From Sporosalibacterium faouarense (GTDB lineage Bacteria > Bacillota > Clostridia > Tissierellales > VENL01): a stretch of DNA of 64,000 bases. A program made the position numbers and the translations under genes. This document shows, in pieces, positions 7,484 to 17,270 of this stretch (within the stretch, counting starts at the first letter, position 1; every line of letters starts with the position of its first letter). The notes below the pieces were generated by a model that worked only from the letters and a program-made list of their open reading frames with translations, did not search any database and had not been told where the DNA came from. The stretch lies in contig NZ_JAETGO010000066.1 of the NCBI RefSeq assembly GCF_016765695.1, positions 1 to 64,000 of the forward strand, read 5' to 3'.

Positions 7484-8470
7484 TTATAATCCTTCTCTTA
7501 AACATTGATTAACCTGCTGATAAACCTTTGCTTCAATCTGAGAATATCCTTTCATTTTATAGAATCCATCAAGCTTAGTTACTAATTTGCCACAATCTTC
7601 AATATCTCCATCAAATAGTATACTTTCAATTAAAGCCTTATTATAATCTATACTAAGATCCTTTGGAATCTCAATGCCATTTAGAAACTCATACCATTCT
7701 TTAGCTTTTTTAACATTTGAATCATTAATCAATATATAAAGGATACTACTTGAAACAATTCCAAATAAGAGGTTCTTACTTCCTCTGCTTTTAAATGCCT
7801 TCTTATTTTTCATTATAGCTTTCATAAGCTCATAGACATCTACTTCTAAATTATTGATATAACCAATTATCTTAAACCTTAGGCCTATATCAATGTTCAT
7901 AATATTTTCTGTATTCATCTTATTTATTGTACCTAAATTATTAAAATGATCTTTTATGTATGTTAATAGTCCTTCATCCATTGGCTTGCCATATGCCAAG
8001 GCCATTACAAGGGATACCCTTCCTACATCAGAATTTTTTTTCATTTCTATAGCTTTTTTTAAGTCAGAGAAACATGTTGCAAGCCCAATTGCCAAGGATA
8101 CTAAGGCTATTAATAGAATAATAGTTCCTTTGAAAAACAAATATACAATTAATCCTATTATTCCTACTATCAAGCTCATTATAGGGCCACCTACTAGAGC
8201 TTTGAAATATCGCTCAATCAAATTTTCATAGTCATCTAAAGCATCTAGATTAGTACATACCCCAAAGAAATAGTAAAAATTATTTAAATTTAGCTTTATT
8301 CTAAATTTATTATCGAAACAAAACTGAAAAGGTCCGACAAACATATTATTAAATCTCATATTTCCTAGCCTTCCCCCTATAATGTGTCCAAGCTCATGTA
8401 AAAAAACAGCTAGTAAAAATATCAAGAAAAAAACTATTACGTCAAGTAAACTATTAAAAAAATTACCCAT
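7484..8470 (-). CDS. M50-type membrane metalloprotease in the lanthipeptide locus
   Basis: A 328-aa membrane protein. The first helix (about 8-31) contains the zinc motif HELGH (25-29) of M50/site-2-type proteases. A hydrophobic hairpin (about 93-135) begins GGPIMSLIVG and is followed by CFSDL, possibly supplying the third ligand; a classical LDG motif was not seen. The C-terminal 190 residues are soluble and helical. It starts 27 bp after the HlyD-like gene and ends the operon. The exporter already has a leader peptidase, so this protein might act in immunity, in extra processing or in signalling. These are inferences. Confidence 0.75.
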   Translation of the reverse strand: MGNFFNSLLDVIVFFLIFLLAVFLHELGHIIGGRLGNMRFNNMFVGPFQFCFDNKFRIKLNLNNFYYFFGVCTNLDALDDYENLIERYFKALVGGPIMSLIVGIIGLIVYLFFKGTIILLIALVSLAIGLATCFSDLKKAIEMKKNSDVGRVSLVMALAYGKPMDEGLLTYIKDHFNNLGTINKMNTENIMNIDIGLRFKIIGYINNLEVDVYELMKAIMKNKKAFKSRGSKNLLFGIVSSSILYILINDSNVKKAKEWYEFLNGIEIPKDLSIDYNKALIESILFDGDIEDCGKLVTKLDGFYKMKGYSQIEAKVYQQVNQCLREGL

Positions 8471-8497
8471 ACTATTACCCCCAACCTCAATTATTCA

Positions 8498-10951
8498 TTA
8501 TTGTTTTAAATTTAATTTTTCAAGCACATAATAAAGAATTTTCTTCCTATCTACAATAACTTGGGCTTCACATGTCATCCCCACTTTAATATCTGCCCTA
8601 TCTCCCTTATAACTATATATAACTTTATCCTTCATCTCTGATTCTACCGAATAATAACTAGTGCCAGAACTCTCATCGACTCTGGAATCAACACCAATTG
8701 AAGTTATTTCTCCATTTAAATGTCCATATTCAGTATAGGGCAATGCATCAAACTTGTATTTTATAGTATCTCCTACCTCAAGCTTTGCAATGTCTTGATT
8801 AAGCACAAACAAATCCACTTTATAATTTGCGTTATTGTCAAATATTATGGTTGCAATATTTTTTCCACTCTCCACTAACTCTCCTTTATTTATTTCATTA
8901 ATGAGGTTAATAACGCCATCAATGGGAGCTCTAACTATACATTCTTCTATACTTAAATTAATCTCATCAAGGGATTTTTGTAATTCTTTTATTCTTTCAT
9001 TATTTGTGACTATACTATTGTTTATGGCAACGATATTATCAATTTTGTATTTTTCAATAGAATTCAAACTGTGGGTCTTGCTAGTTATATATATATCTTC
9101 ACTTCCTTGCAGCTTGGCAAAGTCAGTATTGTAATCTCTTAGCATGGCTTCTTTAGTCATAATTTCTGTAGTTAGTTCAATTAAAAACTTGTTCTTATAC
9201 TCATCCAAACTATGCTTTGAATTTTCTAGTAGTATCTCACTTTCTTTCATTTGCTTATCGTAATTTGCCTGCATATCTTTTTTATTATCCTTTATATTTT
9301 CTATTGAACGTTCTGTCTCTAAGATACTATTTTCTAACTTCTTCACAGATAACTTGTACTCCTCATATTTATTATAATACTCTTTATTTTCTTCTGAAAA
9401 TAAGTTCTCATTTTCTTCAATTGATTGTTCGAGTATAGTTAAATCTTCATTTATAGCATTATACTTTTGTTCCTTTTTTCTTAAACCAGACAATTCTACC
9501 TGTGTTACATGTAAAGCATCTTCTGTATTACTTATATCATTACTAATTTCCTTAAGATTTTCATCCTTATATTCTTCCATACTGGTACTAAAATCATCTA
9601 AGTCTTCTTCATACTCATCAAGCTGAGAGTTTAGATTGCTTAGCAACGTAGTTTTACTTGAAATTTCTCCCTCTATATTAGTTATTTCAGAATTTAAATT
9701 GTCTATTGCTGTTTGATCTCCATCTTTAATAGCTTGGTCTAATTGTGCTTCTTTTTCATCTAATTCCAATGCTAAATATTCTAAATCATCAGAGACTTGA
9801 TTAATTGAATTCTCTACATTTTCTATATCTTCCTCTAGGTCTTCTTTACTATTTCTTAAATCTGTAAGCTCGTTATTATAATTATAGTATCTTACTACAT
9901 ATTCTCTATATAAGTCGTCCCTATCCTCATATTCAATAATATTAAAATTATTTTCTCCATCTTCTATAGATTCTTTAAGTGTGTCTAAATAATATAATTG
10001 CTTTTCTATTACATCTTCTTCTTTTACCTTTATAGTATCTGAGGAGTGGTCTAAATCTATCAAAACCATATCATTTTGACTAATGGATGCGTAAATATCT
10101 GCAATATATTTGGTTTTGTAATTTTCTAGGTCTAATTTAGCATTTTCATAAGCTAGCTCTGCACTTTCTAAATTTTTATCTAATTTTGATAACTCTTGCT
10201 CTTTCTGTTCTGCTAATTCTTCAAATGCTATGCTTTTCTGTTCTATATCATTTTCATATTGCTCTATGGTATATTTATAATTATCATATTTCTGATAATA
10301 TAACTCTTGACCTTCTTCAATCATATCTTTATTTCCAGTAACGGCATCTTTTAGAGATTTTAATCCTGATATTTCTTCTTCAGTTTGTTCTATTTTGCTA
10401 TTAAGATTATTTAATGTGAGTCTATTATCTTTTTCACTTCTATCGCTCTCTAAATTAGACATTTTATTGTCTAACTCTAGTTGCTTATAATCGGTTAAAT
10501 ACTGCTTAAACTTAAAGTAATATTCTGTTTCATTATCTTCATCGAAAAGATTTATTCCTTGATTAATACTTTCTTTATATTTTTGCAGATTTGAAATTTC
10601 CTGTTGAGATTTTAATAATTCTTCCTCGTTCAATTGCTTTTGCACAGTAAGCTTTTCATGTTCTATTGTAAAAAGAATATCCCCTTTATTGACCTTTTTT
10701 CCATCTTCAAGATATGTATTTTCTACTTTTCCATATACTTTGTTCTTTATGGATTGTATAGTTTTGGTAGGTCTTACAATACCATTGGCTTTAACCACTG
10801 TATCTATTTCCCCAAAGTATGCCCAAAGTGTAGCAATAACTAGCAAAACAATTAAAATATAAATAAGAACTGATGTTACTGGATGGGGTTTTGCTTCTAG
10901 CATTTCCTTGCTATCTGTTATATCACTAAGATTCTGTATTATATGTTTCAT
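8498..10951 (-). CDS. HlyD-family export adaptor with very long coiled coil
   Basis: Membrane-fusion/adaptor protein that would work with the adjacent C39 ABC exporter. One membrane helix lies at about 27-48 (VLIYILIVLLVIATLWAYFG). A biotinyl-lipoyl-like half follows (GIVRPTKTIQSI, VNKGDILFTIEHEKL). About 500 residues (roughly 95-620) are almost continuous coiled coil. The protein closes with the second lipoyl half (VRAPIDGVINLI) and a beta-barrel (VGDTIKYKFDALPY, VGMTCEAQVIV). At 817 aa it is about twice the usual HlyD length. The ATG at 10951 is chosen for AAGGAGGAAGG. It overlaps the exporter gene by 26 bp, implying translational coupling. Confidence 0.9.
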   Translation of the reverse strand: MKHIIQNLSDITDSKEMLEAKPHPVTSVLIYILIVLLVIATLWAYFGEIDTVVKANGIVRPTKTIQSIKNKVYGKVENTYLEDGKKVNKGDILFTIEHEKLTVQKQLNEEELLKSQQEISNLQKYKESINQGINLFDEDNETEYYFKFKQYLTDYKQLELDNKMSNLESDRSEKDNRLTLNNLNSKIEQTEEEISGLKSLKDAVTGNKDMIEEGQELYYQKYDNYKYTIEQYENDIEQKSIAFEELAEQKEQELSKLDKNLESAELAYENAKLDLENYKTKYIADIYASISQNDMVLIDLDHSSDTIKVKEEDVIEKQLYYLDTLKESIEDGENNFNIIEYEDRDDLYREYVVRYYNYNNELTDLRNSKEDLEEDIENVENSINQVSDDLEYLALELDEKEAQLDQAIKDGDQTAIDNLNSEITNIEGEISSKTTLLSNLNSQLDEYEEDLDDFSTSMEEYKDENLKEISNDISNTEDALHVTQVELSGLRKKEQKYNAINEDLTILEQSIEENENLFSEENKEYYNKYEEYKLSVKKLENSILETERSIENIKDNKKDMQANYDKQMKESEILLENSKHSLDEYKNKFLIELTTEIMTKEAMLRDYNTDFAKLQGSEDIYITSKTHSLNSIEKYKIDNIVAINNSIVTNNERIKELQKSLDEINLSIEECIVRAPIDGVINLINEINKGELVESGKNIATIIFDNNANYKVDLFVLNQDIAKLEVGDTIKYKFDALPYTEYGHLNGEITSIGVDSRVDESSGTSYYSVESEMKDKVIYSYKGDRADIKVGMTCEAQVIVDRKKILYYVLEKLNLKQ

Positions 10952-13175
10952 TAATACCTTCCTCCTTTTCAACAGTAGCTGCAGCTGCATCATCATAAGC
11001 TATGTTATCTGGTAATTGATCCTTCCAGAACTTAAAATATGCACCCCTTTTTTCTATGAGCTCACTGTGGGTTCCACCCTCTATAATTGTACCTTTCTCC
11101 ATAACATATATTTTGTCACATCTCATTATAGTACTCAATCTATGGGCTATCATAATAGTGGTTGTCCCCTCACTGAATTCGTGCATCGTCTTTTCAATTG
11201 CTTTTTCTGTTATCGAGTCCAGATTACTGGTTGCTTCATCCATAATCAGTATGTCAGGCTTTCTTAAAATAGCTCGAGCAATGGCTAGTCTTTGTTTTTG
11301 ACCACCGGAAAGATTTGACCCACCTTCTTCAATATAAGTTTGATACCTTAATTGTTGCTTATTAATAAAGTCATGTACTCTAGCTCTTTTACATGCTTCA
11401 ATCATGTCTTCAAATTCAACACCATCATTTCCAAATTCAAGGTTCTCCTTTATTGTCCCTCTAAAAAGAAACGTTTCTTGGGATATGTAAGAAATCTTAT
11501 CCCTTAATGCCTCTATATTTATATCATTAATGTTATACCCATTTATAAGAACCTCTCCCTCTTCAACTTGATAGAAATTTAGTAATAACTTTATTAGGGT
11601 AGTTTTACCAGAGCCACTTTCTCCAACTAGGGCTATTTTCTCTCCAGATTTTATATGTAAATTTAAGTCTTCTAGTATTAGTTGTCTTGTCCCATATCTA
11701 AAGGATACATCCTTAAACTCTATGTCCCCTTTTAAATTTTCAGGCTTAATCTTTCTCTCTTCATCTGCTCCCTTCTCAAGTTCTAAGTCAAGTATTTCAC
11801 CTAACCTTTCTGCTGCAACTACAGCCGTTTTAAATTGTGGTTGAAGATTTATTAGATTTTCAATAGGATTTAGAAAATATACTAATAATGCATTAAAAGC
11901 TAGTAATTCTCCCATTGATAAATTTCCATTCATTACTTGACTTGACCCAATCCATATGAGCACAACTCCAAAAATTGCCCTTGTTCCTACTTTCAAAGAT
12001 TCCTGGACATTATTTATAAACCCATTCTTAAAAATACTTCTTAATAGCTTAATAAATCTTTTCTCTGTTTCTAAATTAACTTGCCTTTCAGAATTAAAAG
12101 CCTTCACTGTTTCAATTCCATTAAGAGATTCAACTAGATAAGATGTAAGGCTTGCATTGTCTTGCATTGTTTGCCTATTAACATTTTCCAATGCCCTATT
12201 GAAAGCAAATACAAATATAGCGTATAAAAAAAGTGGAATTAATGTTATAGTAAAGAGCATTTTGTTCTGCATATACAGGATTATTCCACCGACTATAACC
12301 ATAATCGTATCAATCATAATTGTAAGTGTAGCTCCTGAAATTGCTTCACGTATTTTAGAGGAATCATTAAATCTAGAGATTATTTCTCCAACTTCTCTTG
12401 TTCCAAAAAAACTCATTGGTAGTTCAATAACATGATTATAATATCCTAGCATTAATGGAATATCTAATTTCTGACTTAAGTGTAATAAAAGCTGTTTTCT
12501 AAAGGTTTCTAAAATGGCTTTGAAAAGTGTCATAGTAACAATAGCGAAGGAAATAATGTGAAGGGTTTTATTTAAATTATAGGGTAGTATATCATCAACT
12601 ATAAATTTAAAATAGAAAGAACCTAAAATCCCTAACACAGTTATAATAACTGAAGCAATAAAGGTATTAATTACTAATTTTTTTTGCGGTTTTAATAGAT
12701 GAAAGAATCTAGCAAATAGCCCCTTTACCTCATTCCCCTTCTGAAATTTCTCAGTAGGGATCATGACGATCAATATGCCTGTCCAAATTTCAAAGAAATC
12801 TTCAGGCTTATACTTTACAATTCCCGATTCTGGATCTGCTATCACAATTTCTTTTTTTGTTATCTTATGAATGACGACATAATGAAGTAATTTATTGTCT
12901 ATAACAACGTGTGCTATTGCAGGCAATGGAAAGTCTTCAAATATTTGTTCTTTAGGCTGAGCTTTTACTCCTTTAGCAGAGAACCCCAAACTTTCCGCTG
13001 CCTTTACAAGTCCATAGGCACTAGTCCCATTTTTATCTGTACCCGCAACTTCTCTGATTTTGGATATAGGAAACTTTAGTCCATATTGTTTTGATATCGT
13101 TGCTAAGCAGGCCGCACCACAATCTTTAATGTCCTGCTGTTTAATACATGTATATTTTTTAAATATATTTACCAT
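10926..13175 (-). CDS. Peptidase-containing ABC exporter (LanT/PCAT type)
   Basis: Cuts double-glycine leaders and exports the peptide. An N-terminal C39 peptidase (about 1-140) has QQDIKDCGAACLA with Gln13 and catalytic Cys19, then LLHYVVIHK for the His and IADPESG for the Asp. An ABC membrane domain (about 160-440) follows. The ATPase (about 490-720) has Walker A GESGSGKTT, signature LSGGQKQR, Walker B LIMDEATSNLD and the IAHR His loop. The 749-aa length is typical. It opens the minus-strand operon, divergent from the lanthipeptide synthetase operon. Its expected substrates are the SGG-leader peptides at 18048 and 18259. Confidence 0.96.
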   Translation of the reverse strand: MVNIFKKYTCIKQQDIKDCGAACLATISKQYGLKFPISKIREVAGTDKNGTSAYGLVKAAESLGFSAKGVKAQPKEQIFEDFPLPAIAHVVIDNKLLHYVVIHKITKKEIVIADPESGIVKYKPEDFFEIWTGILIVMIPTEKFQKGNEVKGLFARFFHLLKPQKKLVINTFIASVIITVLGILGSFYFKFIVDDILPYNLNKTLHIISFAIVTMTLFKAILETFRKQLLLHLSQKLDIPLMLGYYNHVIELPMSFFGTREVGEIISRFNDSSKIREAISGATLTIMIDTIMVIVGGIILYMQNKMLFTITLIPLFLYAIFVFAFNRALENVNRQTMQDNASLTSYLVESLNGIETVKAFNSERQVNLETEKRFIKLLRSIFKNGFINNVQESLKVGTRAIFGVVLIWIGSSQVMNGNLSMGELLAFNALLVYFLNPIENLINLQPQFKTAVVAAERLGEILDLELEKGADEERKIKPENLKGDIEFKDVSFRYGTRQLILEDLNLHIKSGEKIALVGESGSGKTTLIKLLLNFYQVEEGEVLINGYNINDINIEALRDKISYISQETFLFRGTIKENLEFGNDGVEFEDMIEACKRARVHDFINKQQLRYQTYIEEGGSNLSGGQKQRLAIARAILRKPDILIMDEATSNLDSITEKAIEKTMHEFSEGTTTIMIAHRLSTIMRCDKIYVMEKGTIIEGGTHSELIEKRGAYFKFWKDQLPDNIAYDDAAAATVEKEEGINETYNTES

Positions 13176-13747
13176 AGTTGCTCATCTCCCCACAAAGGAT
13201 TGTGAACTTTCAAATTTGATGACAAATTAGTTAACTTTCTTGTGACTCTTTTCCTATCCAGTCGACTCTTTATTCTATGTTTTTTTACACTTCATTTTTT
13301 ATTATCATACTAGATATTAGTAATTAAGCTGATTTCAAGAATAAAAATTTGCAATCTGCACAATAAATAATTACCATAAAATAACATGTCTTATATTTAG
13401 TTTACTGAATGTTCCCAAAAAATTCAATAGTATTAATGAAATTTTTAACATAAAATTAATTTTTTTTACATTTTTACTTGTATAATCTATTACTTTTATG
13501 ATATTATTATCACAATTAATAACTTAAATTCTATAATATGGAAATATTGTTCTATTTAGTTAATTAGTTTACTTTCTTGTACAATAGGACTAGCTTACAG
13601 ATATCTCACTCTTATTCCTTCTAGTCAATTTAAAAACTAATCTTTCGTTGTAAAAATAGACATTTATCAAAAAAACATAAAATAAGTCGTCTGTTTTTTT
13701 AAATTCAATCTTTTTACCGAAAATTAAATTAAAGGAGGTTCGTTATT
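13176..13747. other. Divergent intergenic region of the lanthipeptide locus
   Basis: An AT-rich 570-bp region that must contain promoters for both the export operon and the biosynthetic operon. TTGTATAAT occurs at about 13478-13486 but without a well-spaced -35, and no promoter could be assigned with confidence. No ORF with a ribosome site, no tRNA and no clear operator were found. Confidence 0.5.
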
Positions 13748-14215
13748 GTGAATGATATTAAATTAAGTGAAAATCTTGAATTTAATAATGTAATTTCACT
13801 TAAACTTAAGGGAACACAGCAAGAAGTCCTTTTAGCAATTCAAAATTTAAAAAAGGATTTAGAAAAAGAAAACATAAGCTTTTATCCTCAAATCACAGTT
13901 AATTACTCTACTGCAAAACAGGATAATCTCTCTCTTATAGAAAGTGAAATCTTCATTATCTCAGATTCAAGGGCTACTGAAAAAGTTAAAGATAAGTACA
14001 CCGTAAGAGACAAGGTTGTTTGGGAAAAGGTCGTTAAATTAAATTTTAAAGGTTCTCCTAAAGATTTTACATGTGCTACTAAGAATTTTGGCAATTACAT
14101 TAAAAATAATGATGTAAAAATCAACCCTGGACTTTATATCTATCTACCAAAGGAAATATCAACTTTTGACGCAAATGAGGAAATTGAAACAACTATTTTC
14201 TCAGCAATTAAATAA
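13748..14215 (+). CDS. Unknown 155-aa protein, first gene of the lan operon
   Basis: Not recognised. It consists of two similar halves. Residues about 16-75 contain VISLKLKGTQQEVLLAIQNL, and residues about 93-150 contain KLNFKGSPKDFTCATKNFGNY. Each half has a strand, then a helix, then a strand, like the halves of small-molecule-binding GyrI-like folds, though that resemblance is only visual. No signal or membrane segment. It starts at GTG 13748 after AAAGGAGG. Its position directly before the synthetase (49 bp) suggests a regulatory, chaperone or immunity role in peptide production. Confidence 0.7.
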   Translation: MNDIKLSENLEFNNVISLKLKGTQQEVLLAIQNLKKDLEKENISFYPQITVNYSTAKQDNLSLIESEIFIISDSRATEKVKDKYTVRDKVVWEKVVKLNFKGSPKDFTCATKNFGNYIKNNDVKINPGLYIYLPKEISTFDANEEIETTIFSAIK

Positions 14216-14264
14216 TCTCCATGGACAAGTAAATGCATAAATATATTCTGAGGAGGTAAAGAAA

Positions 14265-17192
14265 ATGTTAAATAAAAATTTTATATATGCATTGAAGATT
14301 AACGAGAGAATTGACGCTTTCAAAGAAGCTAATTTTGAATTAAAAACTGATACCTGTTTTTTAGATAGGTGGACTAATATTAAAGGATTAACAAATATAA
14401 ATGATACAAAGTTAAAGCTTGAGTTTGAAGGTATATCATTAGATGAATTCATCTATGGAATAAAGCCTTTTGACGATTTTGAAAGAGAGGTTTTATCTGA
14501 ATATTTAAAAGATCAGGATTGGTATAATGAATTAATCCTTATCCTTGAAGAGTATAAAACAAATGGTATGGAGAAAATCGAAATAAAGGATAACTTCGCC
14601 CATGTTATAAGTCCATTTATATATGAGTTTTCTCTTTTTCTAAAGGATGAGGTAAAGAAACTCAAAAATATAAAGGTTGAAAAGAATGCATCAATTAGAA
14701 TAATTGACTATATAGCTAGAAACCTATCTTTATACGCCATAAGGGTGGTCACGTTAGAGCTACATAATTATAAAAATAGTAATCCTGGCTATGAAGAAAG
14801 CTTTGATGATAAGAGTGAAGCCTTTCAAAAATTTTTGGAAGATCAGTATGGTGCATTTGATGGTCTGATTGATTTATATAATAGTTATCCTACAATGACA
14901 AGATTAGTTGTAACCAGACTGGATAATTTCAAGAAACATTTTTCAAATGCCTTACATAGGCTAGATAGTGATTTCATTGAAATAAAGAGCATGTTTGGCT
15001 TAACAAATAATAAGCTAACCGATGTGGATTGTGGTCAAGGAGATTCCCATCAAGGCGGACAAGCTGTTCTTACTTTTGTCTTTGAGAATAATGAAAAAGT
15101 AGTTTATAAGCCTAAGAATCTTAAGATAGAAGAAAGGTTTTATTCATTATTAAATTGGATTAATTTAGATAAAAACTCAAAATTAGGCGAATTCAAGTAT
15201 ATCAGTTCTTTATATAGAGAAGATTATACCATTAGTAAGTATATTAATTATTCAGAAGCTGACTCAGAAAAAGATATTGCCAAATATTATAATAAAGTTG
15301 GACAATACTTAATGCTCCTCTATATTCTAGGAGGAAATGACATACATTTTGAGAATATTATCGCTAGTAAGGACACTCCTTATATAATTGATTTAGAAAC
15401 TTTATTCCAAAATACTGATGGTATATATCAAGAGATAGATTTAGCTGAAACCCAAACTAATCGTAATGTTGCTAATTCAGTTTTATCAATAGGGATATTA
15501 CCCCTTATAGGCTTAAATCAAAATGAAGAAGGCACTGGTGTTGATATAAGCGCATTAAATGGTACAAAGCAAAAGCTTCCCTTTAAGGTACTAAAACCTA
15601 AAAATGTGAATACATCAGATATGATATTTGAATATGATTATGCCGAATTATCTGATGCAAAGAATATTCCTTTGCTTAATGGAGAAAGAATTCCATTCTA
15701 CAACTATGTAGATGATATAATTAATGGTTTTAATATTATGGGTGAGTTTATTTTAGAAAATAAAGCTAACTTTCTACAAAAATTAGATGAATTATTTGGC
15801 CAAGATGAGGTTATTGTAAGATTGCTTATAAAAGCTACTGCTAATTATGGTGCTTTAAGCAACTTTATTAATCATCCTAATTATCTTAATGATATGGTTT
15901 ATTTGGAGAAGCTGTTAGACAATCTTATGAGCTTTCCATATAGAGATAAGAAAATAATCTTAAGAGAAATTGAGGCAATGTCTCAGAATGATATCCCCGT
16001 CTTCTTTAGACCAGTTAATAATTTAGATTTGATTTATGATAATGGTGAAAGAGAAAAAGATATTTTAACCTCTAATCCACTAGATATAATTAGAAACAAG
16101 ATATCTTCCCTAGATAATGATGCCATTGAAAAACAAATAAAATATATAAAAATAACATTAAGTCAGTATCATAAGGATAATGTGATTAGGATAAACGAAA
16201 TTAATAAATCAGTAAATCAAGTAGATCCTATTGATAATTATAATAGTTATATTGATTCTATTAACAAAATTCTAATAGATAAAATTCAATATAATAAGGA
16301 TATGAGTGATTTAACATGGGAGATTATAGACAAAAAGACATCTACTATTACAGTTATGGATCTGAGCTTATATGATGGTTTAGCAGGTTTAGGAGTTTAT
16401 TTCTATAATTTATATAATATTTTCAAGGAAGATTCTTACAGAGAAATTTATGAAAAAATTAAAAATAAGATATTTACAATCCCAAATAAAATGCTCTTAA
16501 AAAGAAAAGAGCTTCTTACTGCTCACTATTTCTTTACATTAGCTTACAAGGAAAATAACGATGAAGAAATCTTAGGAAAAATAAAAAGTATTAATCATTT
16601 ATATTCTAAAGTAGTTAATGAAATAAATTTAGGGAAATACAAAGTAGATGAAAATATAGGAGAACTACTGCTGCTTTCCAAATGTTTATTTAACACCTTT
16701 ATAGTTACAAAAGAACAGGAATACTTACAAAAATCTAATATTGTATTGCAATTAGTTGAATCTAGCAATGTTGAGCTAGACATTTATTCTCACATGATGG
16801 CTCATAGTATAAAGAAATCGTTCCAAGGCTTGGATTATAATATTAAAGGTAAGTTAAAATCTTACTTAGATGAAATTCTTTCTACAGATAGCTTAGAACT
16901 ATGGAAATCAAAATCCTATGATTCTTATTTTACTGGAATCAATTCAGATATAAACAATCTCTTAACTTTAAATAAAGATTTGAATAACAATACTTATTTT
17001 ACAAAGGCAAAAGAACTAATTGATTTAACTTTAACTTCTTATAATAAAAATAATCAATATAGGATTTTTAATGGTCTAGGTTACTATTCCTTAGGACTTA
17101 ATGAAGGTCTGGTAGGTATTGCATATACAATCTTAAGAATGCTTTACCCCGCTAAGGTTAATGATGCATTCTTAATGAATATAGAAAGTTAG
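14265..17192 (+). CDS. lanM: Class II lanthipeptide synthetase (LanM) with degenerate cyclase
   Basis: Bifunctional enzyme that phosphorylates and dehydrates Ser/Thr and normally also forms thioether rings. The 975-aa dehydratase part keeps the family motifs: GDSHQGGQAV (about 257-266), the VVYKPK lysine (near 282), GGNDIHFENI (about 356-365), YIIDLETLF (about 373-381), and RLLIKAT (near 520), matching the Arg-x5-Thr pair used for phosphate elimination. The cyclase part (about 690-975) keeps LYDGLAGLG and the final GLNEGLVGIAYTIL. It lacks the zinc motifs WCxG and CHG and has a single Cys (SKCLF) in that region. It lies upstream of a flavin reductase and two precursors. Confidence 0.93.
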   Translation: MLNKNFIYALKINERIDAFKEANFELKTDTCFLDRWTNIKGLTNINDTKLKLEFEGISLDEFIYGIKPFDDFEREVLSEYLKDQDWYNELILILEEYKTNGMEKIEIKDNFAHVISPFIYEFSLFLKDEVKKLKNIKVEKNASIRIIDYIARNLSLYAIRVVTLELHNYKNSNPGYEESFDDKSEAFQKFLEDQYGAFDGLIDLYNSYPTMTRLVVTRLDNFKKHFSNALHRLDSDFIEIKSMFGLTNNKLTDVDCGQGDSHQGGQAVLTFVFENNEKVVYKPKNLKIEERFYSLLNWINLDKNSKLGEFKYISSLYREDYTISKYINYSEADSEKDIAKYYNKVGQYLMLLYILGGNDIHFENIIASKDTPYIIDLETLFQNTDGIYQEIDLAETQTNRNVANSVLSIGILPLIGLNQNEEGTGVDISALNGTKQKLPFKVLKPKNVNTSDMIFEYDYAELSDAKNIPLLNGERIPFYNYVDDIINGFNIMGEFILENKANFLQKLDELFGQDEVIVRLLIKATANYGALSNFINHPNYLNDMVYLEKLLDNLMSFPYRDKKIILREIEAMSQNDIPVFFRPVNNLDLIYDNGEREKDILTSNPLDIIRNKISSLDNDAIEKQIKYIKITLSQYHKDNVIRINEINKSVNQVDPIDNYNSYIDSINKILIDKIQYNKDMSDLTWEIIDKKTSTITVMDLSLYDGLAGLGVYFYNLYNIFKEDSYREIYEKIKNKIFTIPNKMLLKRKELLTAHYFFTLAYKENNDEEILGKIKSINHLYSKVVNEINLGKYKVDENIGELLLLSKCLFNTFIVTKEQEYLQKSNIVLQLVESSNVELDIYSHMMAHSIKKSFQGLDYNIKGKLKSYLDEILSTDSLELWKSKSYDSYFTGINSDINNLLTLNKDLNNNTYFTKAKELIDLTLTSYNKNNQYRIFNGLGYYSLGLNEGLVGIAYTILRMLYPAKVNDAFLMNIES

Positions 17193-17270
17193 AAATTGCT
17201 ATTCTAATGTAATTTATTTCAAACTAATTTTGCATTTTATTTGTACTAAATCAGGAAAGAAGGTGTTTAT

